DNA of 64,000 bases from Oikopleura dioica. Taxonomy: Eukaryota; Chordata; Appendicularia; Copelata; Oikopleuridae. The stretch covers positions 3,660,501 through 3,724,500 of the forward strand of contig OU015566.1 in assembly GCA_907165135.1 (NCBI GenBank), in the 5' to 3' direction. A program made the position numbers and the translations under genes. The notes below the pieces were generated by a model, which had not been told where the DNA came from, ran no database searches, and was given only the letters and a program-made list of their open reading frames with translations. Each line of letters begins with the position of its first letter. The first letter of the stretch is position 1. Shown one piece after another: positions 53,534-61,033 of this stretch.

Positions 53534-55382
53534 TTAGCCCGAGGTTTTTGGCTTAGCAGTTGTTGTCCCGGGCGGAGTCTTTGTCTCTCGCGCCCGCGTC
53601 TCTCGTGCTTTGTCTTGTGCTTGTGCCCGCACGAATCGGTCTTTGAGTGGTTTGCTGCATTGGCGCCACATATGGCCTCGCCCATTGCAGTTGAAACATA
53701 AGGGTTCACGTGGTCCAGTTCTTCGGGGATAAGGTTCTCGTCCCCGACTGAAGCGCTCTTGTCGGTTCCATGGGGGTCGATTTGCGTTCGGCCGGGTGGC
53801 GGGTCCCCTGTTCCATTCATCACTTGTTTTCTCCTTCCAGCTAACCTTGGGTGCTTCGGATATCCCTTTCCCCTTGTTGGACCATGCTTGGTTTTCTTGG
53901 GTGTTCGTTCTTTTGTCCCCTTCCATGTTGTAGACAAGCTCTGCGGGAGCGTCATGGAAGTTTGAATCATCCATGATTTGTGCTTGTTTGATCGCCGCTT
54001 GAAGCTTATCAAACGTTATTGGTGTGTCAGCCGCCTTCCCGGCTTCCAGTTCTCGGATTAGTTCCGTTTTGGATTTTAGTGGCGTTGTTTTTGATGACTG
54101 GGTGAAGCACCATTGCTGCCTCTTGGGACTTAGGGTCTTTTCCCGAGGATGTTTTAAACATGGTGCAAAGCCGTATAAAGAATGCAAGAAGAGATTCCTG
54201 AGGCCGTCGCTTGGCGGTCAATACATCGTTCATCATGCTACTCTGACTTCCTGCCAGAAATTTCCCAATTTTTTCCAGAAATAGCTCAAAATTATTCTTC
54301 CAGGATTCTTCCAGCAATTCTTCAATGAAGGCGTCTTCGGGGCGGAGGGTTAACATAAAGAGTGACACCATCTGACTGTCTGTTAACCCGCTCTGCTTTG
54401 CGTTGTTGAGAGCAATTTTATTCCTTGTAAGGTGCTCCCAATAGGTGATATTCTCTTCCGTCTTCCAATTTTTCAATTGGAATTTCTGTGGGTTTCCAAC
54501 GAATCGGACCACTCCATCCTTCTTTGGCTTCTTTTTCTCGCTCAGTTTTTCTTTTCTTGTTGTCTCTGTTGAGCTTTCCCTCCGAGAGGGACTGGGATTC
54601 TCTTCTCGGCCTCTCTTCTTTTGACGTTGTTCGCTCGTTCTTTTCCTTGCATTTCGCTCCTCTGCTTCTTTCTCTCTTTGTTCGTCCCAATCTTCTTCCT
54701 CGGAGTCTGTTTCTGAGGTGTTACTGTCGTGATCTCGCTTACGATTACCAAAAAGATGGTTGGCCTTGTCGAGGATTTCCGATGCGTTATCCATTTTTGC
54801 GATCATTTCTTTGTGTATCTCGTCGTATCGGTTAAGCATTTCGCAGTTTGCCTTCCGTTCCTCTTCTATGGCCCCCACCTTACTTAGCGCTTTTGATAGA
54901 TTCTCGGTCTTCAAGCTATTTTCTAAGCGAAGCCGCTCAATCTGTCGCCTGAGCTCTTTGACTTGTTCAGTCTCTTGCTCGTTCGGTACGTCTGGTTTCG
55001 CCTCCAGACCTCCTTCTGTGATACTCTCGCCTTTTCCCGGCTCTCTTTTTACTTGTTGCACAGGTTCAGTTTTTGAAGAACTTGGGATTTGGGTTCCGTG
55101 CCGCTGGGCCAGGGAGTCGTCCAAATAGATCAGAGTGTTTGGGCTTTCTCCCAATATCTCCTCTGCAGCTTGTTTCATCTTTGCCCATTGTAATGCGCTG
55201 TTAGCGAATTTCTGGGCAAAGATTGACTCCTCGTATGTTGCCAGTAGGAAGCTGCCTTCGATCTTTGCGGTTTTTACCGCCGCAGCGAGTGCCCCGCTGA
55301 GATCGGTGCTGGTGACCAGGAGGATAGTTCCTCCTTTGCACAAGTCAGCTTGTTGTTTGGTTGATTTGATAAGTTTTGTCAT
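53534..55382 (-). CDS. gag: Main gag: coiled coil, capsid, CCHC zinc knuckle; frame-broken
   Basis: ATG 55382 lies 19 bases after GGTTCAG. N-terminal part is charged with a coiled coil (about 55000-54790), then a capsid-like domain containing SGLTDSQMVSLFMLTLRPED, shared with the element's two other Gag-like proteins. The frame changes near 54085. The following frame (54187-53534) carries the sequence that is continuous in the 59-kb Gag (Gln-Ala-Gln-Ile-Met-Asp-Asp-Ser) and a zinc knuckle CFNCNGRGHMWRQC (Cys-x2-Cys-x4-His-x4-Cys). Comparison with the 59-kb paralogue shows the 54085 change is a lesion and not a normal junction. Overlap with the protease frame at about 53.53 kb may be a programmed shift. 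Confidence 0.88.
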
Positions 55383-55892
55383 GGTTGTTTTATGCGTTTG
55401 TCTGAACCAAAATAGTTACTCACTTTCTTGAAATTTTCCTTCGATGACCATAATTAAGTCTTTTACGGATTTAAAAAAATACTGTTATAACAATGGCGGA
55501 CAGTAGGATACAGAGTTTGGTTCGAATTGATGATCGATAAGTACGAAGGGTAAGTATAACACAGATCAATTCTACTACTATCAATTTTGTTAATAAGTGG
55601 CATACAGCTGTTGTTTAAGTTAACGTAATTAGTACGTTGCTTGATGCTGTTCCGCATTTCTTCTTTTGAGCATTGCCTAGAAAAACCGGAAGTCTCCCAT
55701 TGGTGACGTTTTTGCCGCGCATTGGTAGCCATATTGAATGATTGATGGAAGAGTCGGTGTCCAGCCCTGAACATCCAGGTAGAAGCATCGCGCCACTTCG
55801 GGTTCGTTGAAAGAGAATCCCCAGATTTCGAGAATCAACCAGTAGTCATAGCTTAAAATTCTTATGGGTTGAATATTATCCGTTCTTTGCTC
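55383..55892 (-). other. Spacer upstream of gag
   Basis: About 500 bases. One frame (55463-55774) contains an ATG but no acceptor beside it and no domain. The stretch may be a leader or regulatory segment for the gag mRNA. No clear gene. Confidence 0.35.
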
Positions 55893-56252
55893 CTACCCTT
55901 GGTCCGCAATCTGTAGCCATCGTTGGATGTTTCGAAAGGCAATGAAGTATACTAAGTCTTCGGTTGACCCTAAGTTTCTGCGGGCTAACTGATGATGGTG
56001 CATTCCTGCAATTCGCATTCTTGTTGCCGTTGTTTGCGCCGCAAGCCAATATTCGGAGGCTCGTATTACAGTGTTCACTGCTTCACAGAAGGGGCTGAGC
56101 CATTCTTCGTTCACGTCATTGCATCGCTGTTGCGGCTTTTTGAGTATTGCCCGGGCCAGTGTTTCCTTGAAAAGCGACAACTGGATTGGGCTTCTTACTG
56201 TTCCGTTAAGGAGGTCTTCTACGCTTGCGAGCCGACTTTCCTTTTGAGACAT
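55893..56252 (-). CDS. Element helical family A, member 2
   Basis: ATG 56252 lies about 20 bases after AAATTTAG; 119 residues, intact. Parallel to the 44.7-kb ORF across its length: Asn-Glu-Glu-Trp, Pro-Phe, Ala-Val, YWLAAQT, LGSTEDL, then IAFRNIQRW. All-helical. No known family. It lies just upstream of gag. Confidence 0.75.
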   Translation of the reverse strand: MSQKESRLASVEDLLNGTVRSPIQLSLFKETLARAILKKPQQRCNDVNEEWLSPFCEAVNTVIRASEYWLAAQTTATRMRIAGMHHHQLARRNLGSTEDLVYFIAFRNIQRWLQIADQG

Positions 56253-56472
56253 GGTTTTATTGATTTTCAGTCTAAATTTTCCTTGTTGAATTCAATGCTA
56301 AGTTAACGATTTTTCTAGTTTTTAGTTACAGTTCACGTCGAAAATTGGATTTATGTTTGGTCAGAAAATAGTACTTATGACTTTCTCTTTTCACTGCTTC
56401 TTTCTTCATGTATGATTGAATTTTGCCCTTGAATTAGTGTTAGTCGTTTCCTAGTGCCTGGTGTTTACCTTC

Positions 56473-57252
56473 TTATAGAGATGTCTCCTCTTCGGGACGT
56501 TCAGGCGCTGCTTTGTTTGCTGGTGAGGACTCCATTGAGTTTGGTTGTTCGAGTACTTGCTCTTGCTCTTCATTCCCATTGATTTCACTGTTGGCTGGCA
56601 GAAAATCCTCTTCGGCGATGTCCGATCCACTTTCAGTGCCTTCGTTTCCGCTGTCTTGTTCCCTTTCCTGGTCGGCTTGTCTGGAAGCATCAATGATTGA
56701 CCCGATTGCTGTAGCTCGTGAGCGGCTAAGAAGGTATAGGGTTGGGGCGAGTTCGAAGTTGAAGGCGCTGTCGTCAAGCCTTGTGTTTGCGATTTCGAGA
56801 AGGCAGTTTCTCCATCTCTGATAGATCCGGGGGTCGTGTGATTCTTCTCGAAGACAGAGATAGGTTCCGAGAGTTGCATAGAAGAAAGTCCATGCGACGC
56901 ACGTGGGGGTTCTATTTGCGTCCTGCGCGTATCGCTTTAGCAATGGTCTGATTCGTTCCGGTCTCGTCTTGAGTTCGTTTATGAGTCCGTCGGTAATGAT
57001 CTGCAAGTCGGACAGATCGTTGATGAGTTGGTCCAAGAGGGCCTTGAAGCCACTGAGTTCACACAATTCCGGAAATGGCAGCCTATTTGGAGCGATTTGG
57101 TCACCGAAGCACACTGGTAAGACGTTCCACACGAAGAAGTGTTTTCTTTCGATTGAGTTCATACTGAAATTGCTTATTATTGCTACTTGGACTTTATAAT
57201 TTCTTTGTTCTATTTCGGGTGACATTTTTTTGAGATGTTTTGTACAGTCCAT
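56473..57252 (-). CDS. Element ORF: 259-residue protein with acidic tail
   Basis: ATG 57252 lies 6 bases after AAAATTAAG. N-terminal 180 residues are a mixed helical domain (FFVWNVLPVCFGDQ; TCVAWTFFYATLGTYLCL; RWRNCLLEIANT). The last 75 are Glu/Asp/Ser/Asn-rich and likely disordered. No family recognised. The acidic tail could be an interaction or activation region (inference). Intact. Confidence 0.65.
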   Translation of the reverse strand: MDCTKHLKKMSPEIEQRNYKVQVAIISNFSMNSIERKHFFVWNVLPVCFGDQIAPNRLPFPELCELSGFKALLDQLINDLSDLQIITDGLINELKTRPERIRPLLKRYAQDANRTPTCVAWTFFYATLGTYLCLREESHDPRIYQRWRNCLLEIANTRLDDSAFNFELAPTLYLLSRSRATAIGSIIDASRQADQEREQDSGNEGTESGSDIAEEDFLPANSEINGNEEQEQVLEQPNSMESSPANKAAPERPEEETSL

Positions 57253-57356
57253 GTAATCCTTAATTTTAAATTGTCTTTTTGCTTTCTTCGTTGTTGATTA
57301 TCCTCGGCTGGCTTGCACTAGAAGGTTTTAGTCATTGGAAAAGGGAGCATGTTTCT

Positions 57357-57917
57357 TTACTTTTTTGTGATGATGACTCGTCTTCTTAGGCCATTTTTTA
57401 TTGTACGTCTATTCTTTGCAGCGGCTCCTGCGCGAATTGCTTGCAGCTCCTCCCTGGCGACAATGCATCTTTTCTTTGATATTTCCCTACAGCTTTGGAG
57501 GTGAAAATTTGCATATTTCAGCTCTTCAAAGAAGCTTTTGGAGAGAAGATGATTGTCGATGAAGTTTGCGACTAGGCCCAAGGCCTTTTCGTGAGTTTTT
57601 TTCTTTCCTTTTGTGCTTGCCAGGGTGAATGTAATTCTCCAATGGAAATCGAGGATGCTTGATGCTGATTCTGCTTTTGGGTGGGTATTAAGGTAGCTTC
57701 TTAGATGATCTAAGGCTTCTGCGGGCGTCATTACTGCTTTTTCCGACCGCATTAATTCGGCAAGTATGATTTTCAAAACGCCAATGGCTGACTTTGTTTT
57801 TCTTGCTTGGAACACGTTGGCAACTTCGTCTCCTCGCAGGATAGATGGAATAGTCCTGAGGTATTCGCTTTGCGTATCTTTTGTTGGAATTCGGCCGATG
57901 CTTTCATTAAAAGTCAT
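57357..57917 (-). CDS. Element helical family B, member 1
   Basis: ATG 57917 follows CCCACTTCAG by one base; 186 residues, intact. Helical, with ILDFHWRITFTLASTKG, a Phe-Ile-Asp-Asn-His helix and an Arg/Lys-rich C-terminus (KNRRTIKNGLRRR). The centre and basic end align by eye with the 60.0-kb ORF (HWHFHVALRIRSTQ, then FFRAHID). Unknown function; the basic tail suggests nucleic-acid or membrane binding. Confidence 0.65.
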   Translation of the reverse strand: MTFNESIGRIPTKDTQSEYLRTIPSILRGDEVANVFQARKTKSAIGVLKIILAELMRSEKAVMTPAEALDHLRSYLNTHPKAESASSILDFHWRITFTLASTKGKKKTHEKALGLVANFIDNHLLSKSFFEELKYANFHLQSCREISKKRCIVAREELQAIRAGAAAKNRRTIKNGLRRRVIITKK

Positions 57918-57988
57918 GCTGAAGTGGGGTTTTCTGGTAGGGTTATTATAGTTCTACGATATTCGCTATTCACAATTAACTGATTCTT

Positions 57989-58462
57989 TTAGCAGAGATT
58001 ATTGTCAAGGGAGCAGGATCTTTTCATAATTTTTGATTCGCGTCGATCAAGAAGGCGCATTGGCGGTGGCATAGCCGGGCTTTCTTTGTCCGTTTCGTTA
58101 TCGCCTCCAAGATTCAGCTTCGGGAACACTGCATCCAAATCCTCACTTCGACATCGTTTACGTCGCGGGAGTGTCAGGTTCACTTGGTCGGCCAACTTGT
58201 TTTGTTGATTGCGTAGCGCTCGTCTGGCTGATTGTTGTTGTGCTTGTCTTGTCAGTCTGTCGTCGATTCGGCGGACCAACGTTCGGCATTCGTCTAGTTG
58301 GGCCGCTATTCTGTTGGCGACTTCCTTCTGGGCTGGCGAGTAGTATTTGGTTTCAAGGAACCGGGCTGTTACGACGACAAGGATCAAGGAGATTAGGGCG
58401 CAGGTCAATATTGCGATTATTAACCCGATAATGAGGCCACTAACAGTAGTTGCTTCATTCAT
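57989..58462 (-). CDS. Membrane-anchored coiled-coil protein
   Basis: ATG 58462 lies 2 bases after GTAAGTTTAG; 157 residues. Short N-terminus, one long span (IIGLIIAILTCALISLILVV), then a charged helix with many Arg/Gln (ECRTLVRRIDDRLTRQAQQQ), a basic cluster (PRRKRCR) and a Pro-rich end. Probably type III with a cytosolic C-terminus. Intact. Confidence 0.65.
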   Translation of the reverse strand: MNEATTVSGLIIGLIIAILTCALISLILVVVTARFLETKYYSPAQKEVANRIAAQLDECRTLVRRIDDRLTRQAQQQSARRALRNQQNKLADQVNLTLPRRKRCRSEDLDAVFPKLNLGGDNETDKESPAMPPPMRLLDRRESKIMKRSCSLDNNLC

Positions 58463-58604
58463 GTCTAAACTTACTATTTATTGAACACTATTTCTTGGTC
58501 GGAGAGCTTTTGCAGCAAATAATTGGCGATTTTCGAATTTTAGTTTTGTGTTCTTTCTTCATCGATGCTTAAATATGGTTTAGCTTCGCTCCGCGTTGCT
58601 TTAT

Positions 58605-58847
58605 TTACTTGGTCGGGGTTGAAAAAGACTCCTCCTTTTGTCGTTTGCGGCGAAACAAGAGGATGTGTGGTTCGGGAAGATGTCTCAAATAGTGTTCCCA
58701 ATTTGTTAGGAGGTTTATTCCAAGTTCCCGCCACTCTTGTACTGTCATAAGGCGCTCAATCGGTATTTTCGGGACCCAAGACTTTGGGACCGTGACGTGG
58801 ACATACTCGTACGTATTGTCCTGATATCTTTCACTATAACGAATCAT
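58605..58847 (-). CDS. Element ORF: 80-residue basic protein
   Basis: ATG 58847 follows CATCATTCAG by one base. Reads Tyr-Glu-Tyr-Val-His-Val-Thr-Val, then Trp-x-x-Leu-Gly-Ile and a Lys/Arg-rich end (FRRKRQK). The frame continues upstream to 58913, but the acceptor supports this start. No family recognised. Confidence 0.5.
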   Translation of the reverse strand: MIRYSERYQDNTYEYVHVTVPKSWVPKIPIERLMTVQEWRELGINLLTNWEHYLRHLPEPHILLFRRKRQKEESFSTPTK

Positions 58848-59070
58848 CCTGAATGATGTTATTATTATTTCTTTGGTGTGAGCCCAATGGGTTTTGAAGG
58901 TTCTTTCCTTCATTTTTTTGTTATGATATTTTCAGTAAAATAGCTTCTTTTGGTTTCTTGTAATAGTTCGATATCTGTTATTTTAAGCCTGAGCAGGTTA
59001 ATCCTCATGTGGCGTCTCTTTTCAGCGTTTAATTCCTATTTAACTATCTCCTTTCTTTGGTGGCTGGTGA

Positions 59071-59944
59071 TTAAGCTTGGTCCGGATTGAAGACTGAGTC
59101 GTCCATTATTTGGGCTACTTTTATCGCGGATTCCAAGCGTGCGTAGGTAATCGCATTTTTGTACTTTCCGTTGACCTCTAGCACTCTGCTAAGCTCAATC
59201 TTTTGAGTTCTTGTAGCATTGTTTTTTACTAATGGGTAAAGAAACGCTGCTGTTTGATCGGACTTCAAGCTATGCCTAGAAGAGGCTTCGTATACCAGGG
59301 TGAGGCGTTTAAAGAATGTCAGGAGCGACTCTTCTGGCTTTCTTCTTACGTTGAAGATTTCATCTGTCATGACATCCCTTTCCCCCAGATACTTTCCTAT
59401 CTTTTTCAGGCAACGACCGAAGTCGTGCAAATCCTCCGCTTCAAGCAGTTGTTCGATGTACATATCCTCTTTGCGTAGGGTCAGCATAAATAAAGTAACC
59501 AATTGTTTGTCTGAGAGGCCACAGTTTCGGGCAAAGCAAATTGCGTTTGCGTTTCGGCACAAGTGCTCGCAGAATGATATTTTTTCGTCCGATTTCCATG
59601 CTCTGAACTGATTTTCGCCGAGGTGTTTATCAATTATTCTTTGGATGTCGTTTCGTCTATTTTCCTTTTCTTTATTTATTATTTTTGTGAATTTGTCCTC
59701 TTTTTGCCAGTGTTTTCTCCTTCCGTTGCTGATTTCCCCCAAGTCTGGTTCGTTATCCCTTTTTATAGGGCTTGGCTTGGGTTGATGGCTTTTTGTCAGA
59801 CTTTGGTTTTGCCTTCGTGTCAGTTTCATCTTTTATTGTTGCTTCAGCGATTTTTTCGTGCTCCTCGTTTCCACTTCTTATTGGTCTAACGACTATCGTG
59901 AGGGCTTCAATGATTGTATGAATGATGCGAATAATATTCCCCAT
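59071..59944 (-). CDS. Third Gag-like protein, possible N-myristoylation start; frame change
   Basis: ATG 59944 lies 14 bases after ATTCTTTCAG and begins Met-Gly-Asn (a myristoylation-type start), then a hydrophobic stretch (IIRIIHTIIEALTIVV). Around 59755-59830 the coding signal moves to another frame (59829-59071). That frame carries a basic region, then a capsid-like domain: CGLSDKQLVTLFMLTLRKED, SLLTFFKRLTLVYEAS, ending AIKVAQIMDDSVF. It is collinear with the main Gag capsid but has no zinc knuckle. Membrane-binding Gag variants of this kind suggest a mixed capsid (inference). Confidence 0.75.
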
Positions 59945-60018
59945 GTTGGATTTCGATTCTGAAAGAATGATACTAAGACTGATGACTCTACTTTGACTTG
60001 ATTAGGAAGGTGCTTGGG

Positions 60019-60612
60019 TCAGCCCCGTCGTCGGCTAAAGCCTTCCGGTAGCTTTCCCGTGAACAGTAGTGGGCGTATGTTTTGTCCTTCAATTTCAATT
60101 TGATGCCGATTTCTTCTAAATCCGGCCCGAGCAACCGCTTCACGCAATAGCCTTCGTTCTATGCGAGATGCTAGGCTTCGCAGGTTAAAATCGACAATTC
60201 TTGCTACTTCGCAGTCGTCCAACTTCGCCTTGCTTAATATGTCCCATGTTTTTTCGTTGTCTATGTGTGCTCGGAAAAATTTCGCAGCCTCGCGTTGTGC
60301 TTGTTGATTGTATGCTTCTGCAGTTTGGGTTGATCTGATTCTTAAAGCTACATGAAAATGCCAGTGTAGTAGCTCTTCGAGTGTTTTTGGACTTGCTTCG
60401 TTTTGCAAAAACTTCTTCAGTTTATTCAATCCCTTTTGCGCGCTCATTTGTTGTAGCGTCGTGCTGTTTATTACTCTTGTTGTAAGCAATGCTATTGAGT
60501 CGATATTTCCTTCGAATTTTGAGATGACGTGGTACTGTTTATTTCTGTAGAGTATTTCTGGAATGAGGTCCAAGTATCGATTTCTCAAGCTTTGAAGGGT
60601 CTCTTGTTTCAT
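60019..60612 (-). CDS. Element helical family B, member 2
   Basis: ATG 60612 lies 7 bases after AAACTTAAG; 197 residues, intact. Helical. Shares with the 57.4-kb ORF a central His/Trp motif (LLHWHFHVALRIRST), a following helix with Phe-Phe-Arg-Ala-His-Ile, and an Arg-rich C-terminus (RIERRLLREAVARAGFRRNR). Overlaps the end of the next upstream ORF. Confidence 0.65.
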   Translation of the reverse strand: MKQETLQSLRNRYLDLIPEILYRNKQYHVISKFEGNIDSIALLTTRVINSTTLQQMSAQKGLNKLKKFLQNEASPKTLEELLHWHFHVALRIRSTQTAEAYNQQAQREAAKFFRAHIDNEKTWDILSKAKLDDCEVARIVDFNLRSLASRIERRLLREAVARAGFRRNRHQIEIEGQNIRPLLFTGKLPEGFSRRRG

Positions 60613-60922
60613 TTTCGTCCTTAAGTTTATGGTAAGTTATGATGGTGATTGCTTTGGAGGCATTCCAATCGTCTCTTTTATTGTCCCAAGTCGAGATTTT
60701 TTCAAGGAACTGATCGTTACTCCCGACTTTAGAGTCTGTTATCAGAAGTTTAAATATTTTCCCACTAAGCTCATAACTTTTAATTTTGAAGTCGGTCCCG
60801 AGTGTTGAGGTGAAACATTCAGAAAACGTTCCGTCGGCAAATCGGATTAACAGTCTTGATCCATATTCGCTGAAGTTTTCGTTCATGAGTATCCTCAATA
60901 CGTGGTTGTATCTAGGGTTCAT
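60539..60922 (-). CDS. Element ORF: 127-residue protein, unknown
   Basis: ATG 60922 lies 8 bases after AATAGTTAAG. Reads RLLIRFADGTFSECFTSTLG, then Phe-Lys-Leu-Leu-Ile-Thr and a charged C-terminus. The mixed strand/helix start is distinct from the helical families. Overlaps the downstream ORF by 74 bases. No family recognised. Confidence 0.55.
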   Translation of the reverse strand: MNPRYNHVLRILMNENFSEYGSRLLIRFADGTFSECFTSTLGTDFKIKSYELSGKIFKLLITDSKVGSNDQFLEKISTWDNKRDDWNASKAITIITYHKLKDENETRDPSKLEKSILGPHSRNTLQK

Positions 60923-60931
60923 TTAACAGTC

Positions 60932-61033
60932 TTAACTATTTGTAAAATGTCTCTTTTCCATCGAAAGAGGCGTTTGCGAAAGCATGGAAATCATCTCTTC
61001 CGCGCCTTCTAAGAGAGGGTTGCCATCTCTCAT
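60932..61033 (-). CDS. Element ORF: 33-residue peptide
   Basis: ATG 61033 lies 11 bases after ACAAACAG, and the frame ends at 60932-60934. Met-rich acidic peptide. Accepted only because of the same acceptor-ATG spacing as its neighbours; it is too short to judge otherwise. Confidence 0.3.
   Translation of the reverse strand: MRDGNPLLEGAEEMISMLSQTPLSMEKRHFTNS

Larger units (their letters stand above)
36768..61033 (-). mobile_element. Giant multigene LTR retroelement (minimum extent)
   Basis: The minus-strand element is bounded at its 3' end by an LTR (36768-37074) and polypurine tract. It contains Ty3/gypsy-type gag-pol at 50.0-55.4 kb and about 30 other ORFs, all on the same strand and tightly packed. 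The right limit given is the most 5' ORF I can support; the 5' LTR and primer-binding site are not found before 64000, so the element exceeds 24 kb and probably 27 kb. Ordinary gypsy elements are about 5-10 kb. Almost every ORF follows a splice-acceptor-like AG. Several ORFs are paralogous to each other, so the element has grown by internal duplication as well as by capture of host-like genes. Frame breaks in at least seven ORFs suggest decay or sequence error. Confidence 0.9.

Noticed and set aside
58540-58734. 64-residue minus-strand ORF
   Set aside because: Shadow of the 58605-58847 ORF; no acceptor before its start and no homologue in the element.
37151-60000. Many + strand ORFs of 60-200 codons opposite the element genes
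   Set aside because: They mirror minus-strand genes with recognisable domains, have no domains themselves and lack acceptor or start signals.
36768-61033. Polinton/Maverick or an integrated large DNA virus
   Set aside because: No protein-primed DNA polymerase B, packaging ATPase or double-jelly-roll capsid is seen; an LTR, polypurine tract, gag and RT-integrase are.
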